Below, in pieces: positions 25,252 through 34,861 of a stretch of DNA of 64,000 nucleotides. The stretch is taken from contig JAZPXN010000077.1 of the NCBI GenBank assembly GCA_045543655.1, positions 1 to 64,000 on the forward strand, read 5' to 3'. Within the stretch, counting starts at the first letter, position 1, and every line of letters starts with the position of its first letter. Source of the stretch: RGIG995 sp045543655. GTDB taxonomy: Bacteria; Bacillota; Clostridia; Oscillospirales; UBA644. The notes beneath the pieces are model-generated. The model ran no database searches. It saw nothing but the letters and a program-made list of their open reading frames with translations, and was not told where the DNA came from. Position numbers and translations under genes: made by a program.

Positions 25252-28194
25252 ATGAGCTGCGATTTTCAAAAGAAGATGACCCAACGGTTCTCCGAACCGG
25301 AATTGAAATACAAATCCGATATGCGCTGGTGGATGGCCGCCGGAATGCATACCGACGAAACCATCAGGAGCGAAATCCGGGCCATGTACGAGGCCGGCTT
25401 CAGCGGCGTGGAGCTGTGCCAGCTGGCCGACCGGACCATCGACGGCAAGATTTACGGCTACGGCAGCGCCCAATGGGAAAACGACGTGAAGCTGATCCTG
25501 AATACCGCGTTGGATCTTGGAATGTCGGTCTCCCTGACCTCCGGCGCCGGCTGGAGCACCGCCAACGTGCCGGGGCTGGATCCCGACGGGCAGGCCGCCA
25601 ATCAATGCGTAATGCTGATCCCCGAGGAGATTGCCGCCGGGCAGACCCGCAAGGGGCCTCTGCCCACCTCCCCCGACCTGCGGGAAAAAGCGACCTTTCT
25701 GGGGATCACGGCCGTTCCCAAGGCCGGGGATAACGTATATTACGCCGACGGGATCGTAGACCTGACCGAAGCCGTCTGCGACGGGGCCCTGGAATGGACC
25801 GCCCCCGAAGAACGGGACTATACTCTGATGTGCTACTACGTGCAGGGCACGGCCCAGGCCGCCTCCCCCGCCGTAGAGACCTCTTATACCATCAATTATT
25901 TCGACCGCCGGGGATTCGAGGCTCTGAAGAAATATCTGGAAGAAAACGTTCTGAACGACGGGCAGATCAAAGAAAAGATCAAGGCCGGGGACGTACAATT
26001 CTTTATGGATTCGCTGGAATATCACCATGCAAAAGGCATCACCAACTGGACGGAGACCTTTGCGGAGGAATTCAAGCGCCGGAAGGGATACGAGATTCTT
26101 CCCTATCTCTTTCTCACGAAAAACGCCCCCTCCACCAGCATCTGGGGATGGAGCGACAACGCCGATCTGATCGGCACCTTCACTCTGACTGACCGGGCCC
26201 GCACCACCCGGATTCTGAACGATGTATTCGATGTACAGACCAAACTGTATCTGGAAGAATTTATCCGTCCCTTCCGGGCGTGGCTCAACGCTCAGGGGAT
26301 CCGACTCCGGGCCCAGATCTCCTACGGAAAAAACCTTGAGATTTCCGAGCCCATCGCTTCCGTGGACTATCCCGAGGCGGAAAACCGGAATCAGAACAAT
26401 CAGGTAGATATGTACCGTCTCTGGAGCGGCGGAGCCCATCTGCAAAACAAGGTTCTTTCCTCCGAGACCGGGGGGCTGGATCACTCTGCCTACAACTACA
26501 CCTATCAGCGGCATCTGCAGGAGGCCTACGCTCTGTACGCCGCGGGCTACAGCCGCATCGTATGGCATATCTGGGCCTCGGAATACGGCCCGAAGCCCGT
26601 TTGGCCGGGCTACGAAGGGGGCGACCGGAAGCAGATCTATTATAAATTCGGAACGAGAGAGCCCTCCTATCCTGCTTATTGCGAATTCAACCGTCATCTG
26701 GGCCGCATTCAGAAGTTGCTCCGGCAAGGGATTCCGGGGATGGACCTTGGCATGATCTACACAAAATACGGTCAGCATCTGGTCTATACCGACGCGGAAG
26801 ACTGGATGCATTCCCACCGTCCCATGTTCTTCCCCTCCACCGCCCTGCAGGACAACGGATATACTTACGACTATTTCTCCCCCGAGCTGCTCTCCTCGCC
26901 GGAGGTGCGCTTTGACGGAACGACGAAAACCCTGGAGCCTGCGGGCTACAAGGCTTTGGTTCTGTGGCAGAGAGATCTTTCGGTAAAAGGCGCATTGACG
27001 CTTTTGACTCTGGCAAAGCAGGGGCTTCCCCTGATCGTCGTGGACGGGGCGGCGGAAGCGTCGCCTTACGACGGAGAGGATCCGGAAGTCCTCGCCCGGC
27101 TCGTAAAAGAACTGAAGGAGCTGGACTCCACCCGTTGCGTTCCCGACGCAGACGCCGTACTAAAGGCGTTGAACGACCGGGGAATCACGCCCCGCCTTTC
27201 CTTCCGCCGGGCAAACCGTCAGCTGCTGACCCAGGTAAGAAGGGAAGGCAAGGATCTATACGGATATTTTTATAATTATTGCGACGGATCTCTCCATAGC
27301 GAAGGCGAAGACGACCACGGAAGCCTCGTCCTTGCCACCGTAGAGGCGGAAGGGAAATACGTTCCCCATATCGTCAACCCCTGGACGGGGAAGGTGACGA
27401 AATCGGCGGGATACCGCTACGAAAACGGAAAAACCGTCTTCGCGGTAGTTCTGCCCTACGGCGACGTGGCGCTCTACGCTCTGGAAGGAGTGGAGGAATT
27501 GCCCCTGCACGTGGAAGATCCGGTGCCGAATCATTATTTTGAAAAGGACGGCGGCATTTTCTGCAAATACCGGGGCAAGGGGGACTTCACCCTTCCCCTC
27601 AGCGACGGCCGCTCGGTTTCCGTCTCCTCCCGCACTCCCACGGGCTTCTCCATCAAAAACTGGAGTCTTACCGTCGCCTCCCGCACCCCCACCGAGGAGA
27701 TTCTGACGAGAGAAGAAACGCTTCTGGGAGTAAACACCAGGGAATACGCCGTCAAGACCGCCGTCACCACCATCAATACCGCTCTTGACGAGTTGAAGAC
27801 CTGGGATGAGATCGAAGAAATCGGCAAGACCGTCTCCGGCACGGGACGTTACCGGGCAACCTTCCAATGGGACGGGGAGGCCGACGGCGCAGAACTGTGC
27901 TTCGGTGAAATCGTTCAAAGCCTGCAGGTATGGATCAACGGAAGAAAGACCGACGATATCAACATGAACCACCCCGTCGTTGACGTCACCGACCTTCTGC
28001 GCAAGGGAGAAAACGTGATCGAAATGGAATATCAATCCAATCTGAACAATCTTCAACTGTCCCGGGGCGAGATCAAGGAAGGGGTTCTTCCCTCCAATTT
28101 CCTGGGCTACGAGACGAAATACGAAAGCTACGGCCCCCGGAACGCCATGATCCTCCCCTATACCCTCATCCGGGTCGCCGATACGGAGAATTGA
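25252..28194 (+). CDS. GH106-like glycosidase (alpha-L-rhamnosidase type)
   Basis: 980 aa, no signal peptide. The N-terminal region (RWWMAAGMHTDETIRSEIRA, then GFSGVEL, a W-E-N-D segment near residue 75, and SLTSGAGWST near 95) is the recognisable start of GH106 proteins, with a TIM-type catalytic domain to about residue 500. The C-terminal part has a jelly-roll galactose-binding-like domain (YRATFQWDGEADGAELCFG...GENVIEMEYQSNLNN). It would act with the GH78 enzyme on rhamnose-containing glycans. The family call rests on the N-terminal pattern; activity is inferred. GGAGG is 7 nt upstream. Confidence 0.8.
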   Translation: MSCDFQKKMTQRFSEPELKYKSDMRWWMAAGMHTDETIRSEIRAMYEAGFSGVELCQLADRTIDGKIYGYGSAQWENDVKLILNTALDLGMSVSLTSGAGWSTANVPGLDPDGQAANQCVMLIPEEIAAGQTRKGPLPTSPDLREKATFLGITAVPKAGDNVYYADGIVDLTEAVCDGALEWTAPEERDYTLMCYYVQGTAQAASPAVETSYTINYFDRRGFEALKKYLEENVLNDGQIKEKIKAGDVQFFMDSLEYHHAKGITNWTETFAEEFKRRKGYEILPYLFLTKNAPSTSIWGWSDNADLIGTFTLTDRARTTRILNDVFDVQTKLYLEEFIRPFRAWLNAQGIRLRAQISYGKNLEISEPIASVDYPEAENRNQNNQVDMYRLWSGGAHLQNKVLSSETGGLDHSAYNYTYQRHLQEAYALYAAGYSRIVWHIWASEYGPKPVWPGYEGGDRKQIYYKFGTREPSYPAYCEFNRHLGRIQKLLRQGIPGMDLGMIYTKYGQHLVYTDAEDWMHSHRPMFFPSTALQDNGYTYDYFSPELLSSPEVRFDGTTKTLEPAGYKALVLWQRDLSVKGALTLLTLAKQGLPLIVVDGAAEASPYDGEDPEVLARLVKELKELDSTRCVPDADAVLKALNDRGITPRLSFRRANRQLLTQVRREGKDLYGYFYNYCDGSLHSEGEDDHGSLVLATVEAEGKYVPHIVNPWTGKVTKSAGYRYENGKTVFAVVLPYGDVALYALEGVEELPLHVEDPVPNHYFEKDGGIFCKYRGKGDFTLPLSDGRSVSVSSRTPTGFSIKNWSLTVASRTPTEEILTREETLLGVNTREYAVKTAVTTINTALDELKTWDEIEEIGKTVSGTGRYRATFQWDGEADGAELCFGEIVQSLQVWINGRKTDDINMNHPVVDVTDLLRKGENVIEMEYQSNLNNLQLSRGEIKEGVLPSNFLGYETKYESYGPRNAMILPYTLIRVADTEN

Positions 28195-28209
28195 CGAAAG
28201 GAACCTTTT

Positions 28210-29106
28210 ATGACCGAACTGATCCAAGAATTTTTCAACTTTCTTCAGAGGTGGGAGTGCCTTTGCGGCGAGCGGTACCACAGCGTTCACGGAGCGCAGC
28301 TCTATCTGGACGAGTTGAAGGAGCGCTCCCCCCGGGGGATGCTTCTCGTCCCCGGCTGGGCGGAAGACGTGCAGACCCTTCTGCGGATCCGGGAGCTGCG
28401 GAACCGGCTGGTTCACTGCCGGAACTCGGAAAAAGAGCCGGAGATCGGCCAATGCACGGAGGCACTGCGGGATCTGTGCTGGCGGATGCAGGAGAATGAC
28501 GATCCTCTGTCCCGGCTGGAAAAAGAGGAAAACCGCAATCCCTGCCAAAAGCAAAGCCTTCTGGATCAGGCCATCGTCTTTGCCACCGAGGCCCACGCCG
28601 GCCAGACCCGGAAGGGATGCCATATTCCTTTCATCCTTCATCCTCTGGAGACGGCAGCCATCGCGGCGACCGTAACCGACGACGAGGAGGTCCTTGCGGC
28701 GGCGGTATTGCACGATACGGTGGAAGATACCGACGCGACGGTAGAACAGATCCGGAGCCGCTTCGGTCCCCGGGTAGCGGAGCTGGTGGCAGGGGAAAGC
28801 GAAAACAAGCGGGAAGACCGCCCCGCCGAAGAGACCTGGAAGGTGCGCAAGCAAGAGACGCTGGAGCACCTGAAAACTGCGCCCCGGGAGATCAAGATCA
28901 TCACCCTGGGGGACAAGCTTTCCAATATGCGCGCCCTCTACCGGGATCGTCTGGTATTGGGAGACCGGCTGTGGGATCGGTTCAACCAAAAGGATCCCAA
29001 GGAGCACGCGTGGTATTATGCCGGCATTGCCCAACGTCTAAGCGAGTTTGCGGGAGCGCCTGCCTACGAGGAATATCTTCAGCTCGTCGAAAAGACCTTC
29101 GAATAA
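28210..29106 (+). CDS. HD-domain phosphohydrolase (MESH1/SpoT hydrolase-like)
   Basis: 298 aa. Residues about 120-280 form an HD domain with the ppGpp-hydrolase signature: AHAGQTRKGCHIPFILHPLE, then the metal motif HDTVED near residue 178 and GDKLSNMRAL near 236. It lacks the RelA synthetase, TGS and ACT domains. The N-terminal 105 residues are helical, with charged R-x-R-N-R-L-V-H like HEPN or unknown domains. It may hydrolyse ppGpp or a related nucleotide. It starts 15 nt after the GH106-like gene with AAAGGA upstream. Confidence 0.82.
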   Translation: MTELIQEFFNFLQRWECLCGERYHSVHGAQLYLDELKERSPRGMLLVPGWAEDVQTLLRIRELRNRLVHCRNSEKEPEIGQCTEALRDLCWRMQENDDPLSRLEKEENRNPCQKQSLLDQAIVFATEAHAGQTRKGCHIPFILHPLETAAIAATVTDDEEVLAAAVLHDTVEDTDATVEQIRSRFGPRVAELVAGESENKREDRPAEETWKVRKQETLEHLKTAPREIKIITLGDKLSNMRALYRDRLVLGDRLWDRFNQKDPKEHAWYYAGIAQRLSEFAGAPAYEEYLQLVEKTFE

Positions 29107-29112
29107 ACGAAA

Positions 29113-29150
29113 GCCCCTTGACGGATCCTTCCGCCAAGGGGTTGTTGTTT
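29113..29150 (+). terminator. Terminator between convergent genes
   Basis: Stem CCCCTTG(ACGG) / (CCGC)CAAGGGG followed by TTGTTGTTTT, after the HD protein. Confidence 0.82.
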
Positions 29151-29938
29151 TATTCCTCTGCCGAGGGAGGACGGCCGAATAACGCGGTATAATTGCGGTA
29201 AAAGGTCGTGTAATCCCCAAACCCGCAGGTCTCGCAGACCCGGGTAGGCTTTTCACCGTTGCGGATGCGCTCGTGGGCCAGAAAAAGGCGCTTTTCCATA
29301 AGATATTTTTTCGGCGTTCGGTGCAGCTCCTTGCGGAAAAGACGGAAAAGATAACTCTCGCTGACGAAGAGCCGCTCCGCCACCTCCTTGATGCCCGTCA
29401 CTGTGGTCAGATGATCGTTCATGTATCGCAACGCCTTGGAAATCAAGGGCGACACCGTTCCGTGCTCCGTGGACGAGCGGGGAAAGAGGTCGATATGATA
29501 AAACAGCTCGGAAAGCAGATGGGGCAGAATCTTTTCAAAGGTTTCCCGGTCGCTGTGACGGTAATAAAGGTCACATTTCCGAAAAAGCTCCTCCACCACG
29601 GCGTTGCCCTCCAGATTCACCACCTCCCGGTCCTCTCCCATAAGCCGAACGCTTTCCACCCCGTGCTTTTCGGCGTCGAAAAGAATATCGTACCGTTCGT
29701 AGCGGGCGGGAGTATCGATACGGATGAAATGATACTGAAAAGGACGGATGAGGATCAGATCTCCTCTGCGCAGCTTGTATTTCCGGTCTTCGATCACGTG
29801 GGTCGCGTCCCCGTCGAGAAAATAGAGCAGCTCGTAAGTATTATGGGTGTGCTTGGAATAGGTATCGCAGGGAAGATTTTCGGACACCTCGTGCTTAAAA
29901 AAGATCCGGTCGGTCTTGTAAATATAGTCGTCGGTCAA
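29150..29938 (-). CDS. AraC-family regulator with cupin sensor
   Basis: 262 aa from a TTG start at 29938. The N-terminal cupin half (YSKHTHNTYELLYFLDGDAT) and C-terminal AraC domain are plain: IKEVAERLFVSESYLFRLFR and ETCGFGDYTTFYRNYTALF. The TTG was chosen because AAAGGGGG lies 8 nt upstream and the promoter (TATAAT at 29961-29966) leaves no room for the in-frame ATG codons further upstream. It is divergent from the oxidoreductase-nag operon, which it probably controls in response to a sugar. Confidence 0.88.
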   Translation of the reverse strand: MTDDYIYKTDRIFFKHEVSENLPCDTYSKHTHNTYELLYFLDGDATHVIEDRKYKLRRGDLILIRPFQYHFIRIDTPARYERYDILFDAEKHGVESVRLMGEDREVVNLEGNAVVEELFRKCDLYYRHSDRETFEKILPHLLSELFYHIDLFPRSSTEHGTVSPLISKALRYMNDHLTTVTGIKEVAERLFVSESYLFRLFRKELHRTPKKYLMEKRLFLAHERIRNGEKPTRVCETCGFGDYTTFYRNYTALFGRPPSAEE

Positions 29939-29960
29939 GGTCTTCGCCCCCTTTGAGATC

Positions 29961-29989
29961 ATTATACCACATTTGTTCATTTTTTGCAA
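29961..29989 (-). promoter_or_regulatory. Promoter of the araC-type gene
   Basis: Minus strand TTGCAA, 17 bp, TATAAT with TGG extended -10. Confidence 0.78.
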
Positions 29990-30011
29990 TATAAAAAGGC
30001 AGTTTTTGCTA

Positions 30012-30040
30012 TTTACTTTTCAAAAAGTTTACTTTATAAT
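30012..30040 (+). promoter_or_regulatory. Promoter of the oxidoreductase-nag operon with direct repeats
   Basis: TTTACT, 17 bp, TATAAT. Two TTTACTTT repeats (30012-30019 and 30028-30035) are one helical turn and a half apart and overlap the core promoter. They are candidate AraC-type binding half-sites. Confidence 0.6.
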
Positions 30041-30079
30041 GGAGATGATCAAGGAATTTATTCCAAAGGAGCAGAGAAT

Positions 30080-31150
30080 ATGGAGAAATTAAACCTTGCC
30101 GTCATTGGCCAGGGACGGAGCGGAAAAGACATTCACGGAAAATATTACCGGAGCGCGGACAACAAGTATTACCGGGTGAAATACGTGGTAGACGAGGACG
30201 AATTCCGCAGGAAGGTGGCCGAGGAGATCTATCCCGGATGCGAAGCCCTTGGGGATTACCGGGAGCTTTACGGCAAGCCCGATATCGATCTTGTGGTCAA
30301 CGCCTCCTATTCCGAACAGCATTATCCCATCACGAAGGATCTGCTGCTCCACGGAAAAAACGTATTGGTAGAGAAGCCCTTTGCCCGCACCCGGTACGAA
30401 TGCGACGAGATGATCCGCATCGCAAGGGAACGGGGCGTGACCCTGGCGGTCTTCCAGCAGACCTTCCTTGCCCCCTTCTACGGCTTTGCCTACGATACGG
30501 TGAAATCGGGAATTTTGGGAGAGATCAAGCAGATCAGCATCCGCTACAACGGTCTTGCCCGCCGGTGGGACTGGCAGACGCTGCAGAAGAAATGCGCCGG
30601 AAGCACCTATAATACCGGCCCCCATCCCATCGGCATGGGATTGGGCTTTCTCGATTTCGACGCCAACGCGAAGGTCGTCTACGGGAGACTGGACACGGCC
30701 CTGACCAGCGGAGACGCAGACGATTACGCAAAAATTCTCATTGCCGCTCCCGGAAAGCCGCTGGTGGATATCGAGATCTCCGCCGCCGACGCATATCCCG
30801 ACGAGATGCTGAAAATTCAAGGATCAAAGGGCACTCTGAAGGCCAATCCGAAGGCCTATGAAATGACCTATCTTACCGAGGGAGAAAACCCCGACCGTCC
30901 CGTGCAGGAGACCTTCCTGCAGGACGAAAAGGGAAATCCCGCCTATTGCTCCGAAACGTTGATCAAGCACGTGGAGGGAGGCAACTTCAACGGCACCGCC
31001 TTTGATATCGGGACGGCAAAGCTGTACGAGCAGCTGTATTATAAGATCACCGAAAACCGCCCCATGACCGTCACCCCGGAAATGGCCGCCGCCATCGTTT
31101 CGGTCATCGAAACGGTTCACGCAACAAATCCACTGCCCCTGAAGTATTGA
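30080..31150 (+). CDS. Gfo/Idh/MocA-family oxidoreductase
   Basis: 356 aa. The Rossmann start is LNLAVIGQGRSGKDIHG (residues 3-19). The family motif VEKPFARTRYEC at about 98-109 holds the catalytic Lys of the E-K-P signature. The C-terminal domain has NTGPHPIGMGLGF with the conserved His. It uses NAD(P) to oxidise or epimerise a sugar or sugar acid. The start at 30080 has AAAGGAG 8 nt upstream; an in-frame start at 29984 lies before the promoter. First gene of a five-gene operon. Confidence 0.9.
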   Translation: MEKLNLAVIGQGRSGKDIHGKYYRSADNKYYRVKYVVDEDEFRRKVAEEIYPGCEALGDYRELYGKPDIDLVVNASYSEQHYPITKDLLLHGKNVLVEKPFARTRYECDEMIRIARERGVTLAVFQQTFLAPFYGFAYDTVKSGILGEIKQISIRYNGLARRWDWQTLQKKCAGSTYNTGPHPIGMGLGFLDFDANAKVVYGRLDTALTSGDADDYAKILIAAPGKPLVDIEISAADAYPDEMLKIQGSKGTLKANPKAYEMTYLTEGENPDRPVQETFLQDEKGNPAYCSETLIKHVEGGNFNGTAFDIGTAKLYEQLYYKITENRPMTVTPEMAAAIVSVIETVHATNPLPLKY

Positions 31151-31159
31151 GGAGGAACC

Positions 31160-32029
31160 ATGAAACGGATCGCAATTCTCGGCTGTGAAAATTCCCACGC
31201 CAACGCCTTTTTGAAATTCATCCGGAACCGGGAGGAATTCGGGGACGTATCCGTGGTGGGAGTATACAGCAACGACCGGACCGCCGCAGAAAAGCTGCGG
31301 GAAAAATTCGGAGTGCCCGTGCTGGACGACTATACCGACGCCCTCGGAAGGATCGACGGGCTGATGATCACCGCCCGCCACGGCGACGAGCATTATAAAT
31401 TTGCAAAGCCCTATCTTGCAAGCGGCATCCCTCTTTTTATCGACAAGCCGATCACCGTCTCCGAGGACGAGGCCGTCTCTTTTATGAAACAGATCGCTGA
31501 AAACGCCGTTCCCTTCTGCGGCGGCTCCTCTCTGAAGCAGGATGCTTTCGTAAAAAAACTGAAGGAAGAGGCCCTGGCCGGCGTGGGCGGCAAAACCCTG
31601 GGCGGATACGTCCGGGCGCCCATCAGCCTGGACAATCCCTACGGCGGCTTTTATTTTTACGCTCAACATCTGGTGGAGATGGTCTGTGAGATCTTCGGCC
31701 CCTTTCCCCGGTCGGTGAGAGCGACGAAAAAAGGCGGTCAGATCCACGTTTTGTTCCGCTACGGGGAATACGATTGCGTGGGACTTTACTGCGACGGATG
31801 CTACGTATATTCCGCCGCGCGGATGGCAGAGGAAGGCACCTCGGCCTGGGAGATTCCCATCACCGACGATTGGTTTTACGAGGAATTCAAGGAATTCTAC
31901 GGACTTCTTTCGGGCGAAGGCGCGTCTGCAGACCGAAAGGAATTCATCGCCCCCGTCTTTATCATGAACGCGATCTCCCGTTCTCTGGAGAGCGGAAGAG
32001 AAGAACCCATCAACCCGATTGAGCTTTAA
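31160..32029 (+). CDS. Gfo/Idh/MocA-like oxidoreductase, second
   Basis: 289 aa. Rossmann start RIAILGCENSHANAF (residues 3-17); IDKPITVSEDEA is the E-K-P-like motif with Asp in place of Glu. It is shorter than the first oxidoreductase, with a reduced C-terminal beta domain. Ten nt separate the two genes and GAGGAGG precedes the ATG. The pair may work in sequence on the same sugar, for example oxidation and re-reduction at another carbon; this is inference. Confidence 0.85.
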   Translation: MKRIAILGCENSHANAFLKFIRNREEFGDVSVVGVYSNDRTAAEKLREKFGVPVLDDYTDALGRIDGLMITARHGDEHYKFAKPYLASGIPLFIDKPITVSEDEAVSFMKQIAENAVPFCGGSSLKQDAFVKKLKEEALAGVGGKTLGGYVRAPISLDNPYGGFYFYAQHLVEMVCEIFGPFPRSVRATKKGGQIHVLFRYGEYDCVGLYCDGCYVYSAARMAEEGTSAWEIPITDDWFYEEFKEFYGLLSGEGASADRKEFIAPVFIMNAISRSLESGREEPINPIEL

Positions 32030-32039
32030 AGGAGGCGCC

Positions 32040-32879
32040 ATGAGTAATCTGATTTTATCGGCCTTTGCCGACGAATACGCCGACGGCACCGGGGATCAGC
32101 TGGAGGGGCTGAACCGCTTCGGCATCAAATATCTGGAGGTCCGCCATCTGGACGGCGTAAATCTGGCAAAATTGCCTCTTGAGGCCGTCCGGGAAGCAAA
32201 AAAGGCCATGGACTCTGCCGAAATCCGGGTGTCCGCCTTAGGATCTCCTCTGGGAAAGATCCCCCTGGACGGAGACCTGGACGCCCACCTCGAAACCGCC
32301 CGACACCTGTTCGAAGCGGCGAAGATCCTGGAAACGGACTACGTGCGGATTTTCAGCTTTTACGCCCCCGAAGGAGCGTCCGTCGCGGAAAAAAGAAGCG
32401 AAGTCTTCGCCGCCCTGGAGCCGTTGGTGCTCCTTGCCCGGCAATACGGCCTCGTGCTGTGCCACGAAAACGAGGCGAAGATCTACGGCGACCTTCCTCA
32501 ACGGTGCCGGGAGATTGCAGAATATTTTGCCGGCGAGGTAAAGTGCGTTTTCGACATGGGCAATTTCGTGCTGGAGGGCGTGGATCCGTGGGCGGCCTAC
32601 GAAACGCTGAAGGAGCATATCGCCTATTTTCATATCAAGGACGCCCTTGCCGCAGGGGCGATCGTGCCACCGGGAAAGGGAGAGGCAAAAATCGGGCAGA
32701 TTCTTTCCGCCCATCGGAAGGTAGCGGGGAAAGACTTTTTCGTCTCTCTCGAGCCGCATCTGCAGACCTTTTCCGGGCGGAACGCGCTGGTGGGGAGAAG
32801 CTTTGAAAACCCATATCAGTACCCCGACGCAAAAACCGCCTTTGCCGACGCGGTCAAAAAGTTCAAGGAGATCATCTGA
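32040..32879 (+). CDS. TIM-barrel sugar phosphate isomerase/epimerase
   Basis: 279 aa of the xylose-isomerase-like (AP endonuclease 2) superfamily. Metal-binding residues are suggested by the Glu in CHENEAKIYGD, Asp-Met-Gly in VFDMGNFVLEG, and His in YFHIKDAL. It probably isomerises or epimerises the keto sugar made by the neighbouring oxidoreductases. ATG at 32040 has AAAGGAGG 5 nt upstream and overlaps the previous gene's reading region only slightly if started earlier. Confidence 0.87.
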   Translation: MSNLILSAFADEYADGTGDQLEGLNRFGIKYLEVRHLDGVNLAKLPLEAVREAKKAMDSAEIRVSALGSPLGKIPLDGDLDAHLETARHLFEAAKILETDYVRIFSFYAPEGASVAEKRSEVFAALEPLVLLARQYGLVLCHENEAKIYGDLPQRCREIAEYFAGEVKCVFDMGNFVLEGVDPWAAYETLKEHIAYFHIKDALAAGAIVPPGKGEAKIGQILSAHRKVAGKDFFVSLEPHLQTFSGRNALVGRSFENPYQYPDAKTAFADAVKKFKEII

Positions 32880-33650
32880 ATGAAAACGCTGAAAAAAGAC
32901 CTGCTTACCGTAAAAATCTACGAAACCCGGACGGAAATGGGTTGCGCCGCCGCCGCCGAAATCAAAGAACGGATTCTGGCGCTTCTGGAAACGAAGGAAT
33001 CGATCAATATGATCTTTGCCGCCGCCCCCTCCCAGAACGAGGTGCTGGCCGCCCTTGCCAACGACCGGGAAATTCCCTGGAGCCGGGTCAACGCCTTCCA
33101 CATGGACGAATACGTGGGGCTCTCCCCCGATGCCCCTCAAGGCTTTGGTAATTTTCTAAAGGAGCGTCTTTTCGGCCTTGCGGATTTCCGGAGCGTGCAT
33201 TATATCGATATCGCCGCCCCCGACCCGGAACGGGAATGTGACCGCTACGCCGCCCTTTTGAAGGAATATCCCACGGATATCGTGGTGATGGGCATCGGCG
33301 AAAACGGGCATATTGCCTTCAACGATCCCCCCGTGGCGGATTTCGACGATCTCAAAGCCGTCAAGACCGTAAGGCTGGACGAGATCTGCCGGAAACAGCA
33401 GGTACACGACGGATGCTTCCGGACCCTGGACGAGGTGCCGGAAATGGCCGTGACGCTGACGGTTCCTACGCTATTCGCCGGGGATTGGCTCTTCTGCATC
33501 GTCCCCGCAAAGACCAAGGCCGAGGCCGTCGCCGCCACCCTGCAGGGCGCGATCGGGACCCATTGCCCTGCCACGGTTCTGCGGCGCCACGAAAGGGCCG
33601 TGCTATATCTGGACGGAGACAGCGCCGCCCTTCTGGAGGAGGAGCGATGA
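32880..33650 (+). CDS. nagB: Glucosamine-6-phosphate deaminase NagB
   Basis: 256 aa. It converts GlcN-6-P to fructose-6-P and ammonia. Key motifs: AAAPSQNEVL (phosphate loop), FHMDEYVGL near residue 72 with the catalytic Asp, and GIGENGHIAFNDPP near 138 with the active-site Glu and His. Its ATG follows the previous stop codon directly. The next gene, nagA, overlaps its stop (ATGA). Together they complete GlcNAc-6-P use, and connect to MurQ, which makes GlcNAc-6-P. Confidence 0.93.
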   Translation: MKTLKKDLLTVKIYETRTEMGCAAAAEIKERILALLETKESINMIFAAAPSQNEVLAALANDREIPWSRVNAFHMDEYVGLSPDAPQGFGNFLKERLFGLADFRSVHYIDIAAPDPERECDRYAALLKEYPTDIVVMGIGENGHIAFNDPPVADFDDLKAVKTVRLDEICRKQQVHDGCFRTLDEVPEMAVTLTVPTLFAGDWLFCIVPAKTKAEAVAATLQGAIGTHCPATVLRRHERAVLYLDGDSAALLEEER

Positions 33651-34789
33651 AACGGATCCGATCGGATAAAATTCTTTTGGAAGACGGGCTCTTCAACGGA
33701 TTTATCTATTTTGAAGGAGAAAAGATCGCGGCCGTCACCCTCGATGACCTGCCCGCCGACGAAACGACCGACGCTACGGGATATTACGTCTCCCCCGGGT
33801 TTATCGATCTTCACACCCACGGAGGAGGAGGCAATCCCTTCGAAGGCACCGTGGACGAAATTCTTGCGGGGTGCAATTTTCACTTAAAACACGGCACCAC
33901 CGCCTTATGCCCCACCGTCTCGGCGGCCCCCTTCGATTCCATGGCCCGGTCGGCAGAGCGCATCCGGCAGGCCATGTCCGACCCCCGGGGAAAAGCAACG
34001 ATTCTCGGAGCCCATCTGGAGGGCCCCTATCTTTCCCGCACCCAGGCAGGCGCCCAATGCGCAGACTTTATCACCCCACCGAAGGCCGCGGATTATCTTC
34101 CCTTCCTGGAGCAATACGCCGACGCCGTAGTCCGGTGGACCTACGCCCCGGAAAACGACGAAGGGCAACAATTCGCAAAAGCGCTGAAGCGCTTCGGCGT
34201 CAAGGCCTCCGCCGGCCATACCGACGCCGTGCAGGCAGATCTTATGAAAGCGAAGGACGAGGGATGCGATCTTATTACCCATCTCTACTCCTGCACCTCC
34301 ACCGTCACGAGGGATCACGGCTTTCGGAGACTGGGCGTTATTGAGACCGCCTTTCTGCAGGACGATCTCTTCGTGGAGATCATCTGCGACGGCAAGCATC
34401 TGCCCCCGGATCTGCTTCGGCTGATCTATAAGATCAAAGGACCCGACCGCATCGCCCTCGTCACCGACAGCCTTGCGCTGGCGGGAACCGAACAAACTCA
34501 CGGATGGATGCAAAGCACCGAATTCATCATCGAGGACGGCGTCTGCAAGCTGACCGACCGCAGTGCCTTCGCCGGAAGCATTGCCACGGCAGACCGGCTG
34601 GTGCGGGTGGCCGTCAAGGAAGCGGGATTCCCCCTGCCCGAAGCCGTTAAAATGATCACGAAAACCCCTGCCCGGATCCTGGGACTCTCCAACAAGGGCG
34701 CCATTGAAGCCGGAAGGGACGCTGATTTCGTCGTCTTCGACGAGGATATCCGCATCCGGGACGTATTTGCGAAAGGCAACAAAATATAA
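33647..34789 (+). CDS. nagA: N-acetylglucosamine-6-phosphate deacetylase NagA
   Basis: 380 aa amidohydrolase. It deacetylates GlcNAc-6-P. Metal ligands: His56 and His58 in DLHTHGGGG, Glu in AHLEGPYLS, His in SAGHTDAVQ and in THLYSC; the catalytic Asp is in LVTDSLALAG. ATG at 33647 overlaps the nagB stop and has GGAGGAG upstream. The frame is open further upstream, inside nagB. Last gene of the operon, followed by a terminator. Confidence 0.94.
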   Translation: MKRIRSDKILLEDGLFNGFIYFEGEKIAAVTLDDLPADETTDATGYYVSPGFIDLHTHGGGGNPFEGTVDEILAGCNFHLKHGTTALCPTVSAAPFDSMARSAERIRQAMSDPRGKATILGAHLEGPYLSRTQAGAQCADFITPPKAADYLPFLEQYADAVVRWTYAPENDEGQQFAKALKRFGVKASAGHTDAVQADLMKAKDEGCDLITHLYSCTSTVTRDHGFRRLGVIETAFLQDDLFVEIICDGKHLPPDLLRLIYKIKGPDRIALVTDSLALAGTEQTHGWMQSTEFIIEDGVCKLTDRSAFAGSIATADRLVRVAVKEAGFPLPEAVKMITKTPARILGLSNKGAIEAGRDADFVVFDEDIRIRDVFAKGNKI

Positions 34790-34804
34790 ATCAGTAACGA
34801 AAAA

Positions 34805-34844
34805 AGCGTTTGCTCTGGAATATCCGGGCAAACGCTTCTTTTTA
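34805..34844. terminator. Bidirectional terminator
   Basis: Stem AAGCGTTTGC / GCAAACGCTT with T tracts in both directions (CTTTTTAC on plus, TTTTTTCG on minus). It ends nagA and could end the micro-ORF on the other strand. Confidence 0.9.
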
Positions 34845-34861
34845 CGTCTTTTTTGCTCCCT

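Noticed and set aside
25174..26817. 547-codon open frame on the minus strand
   Set aside because: Antisense to the GH106-like gene and spans its promoter; composition of a shadow frame.
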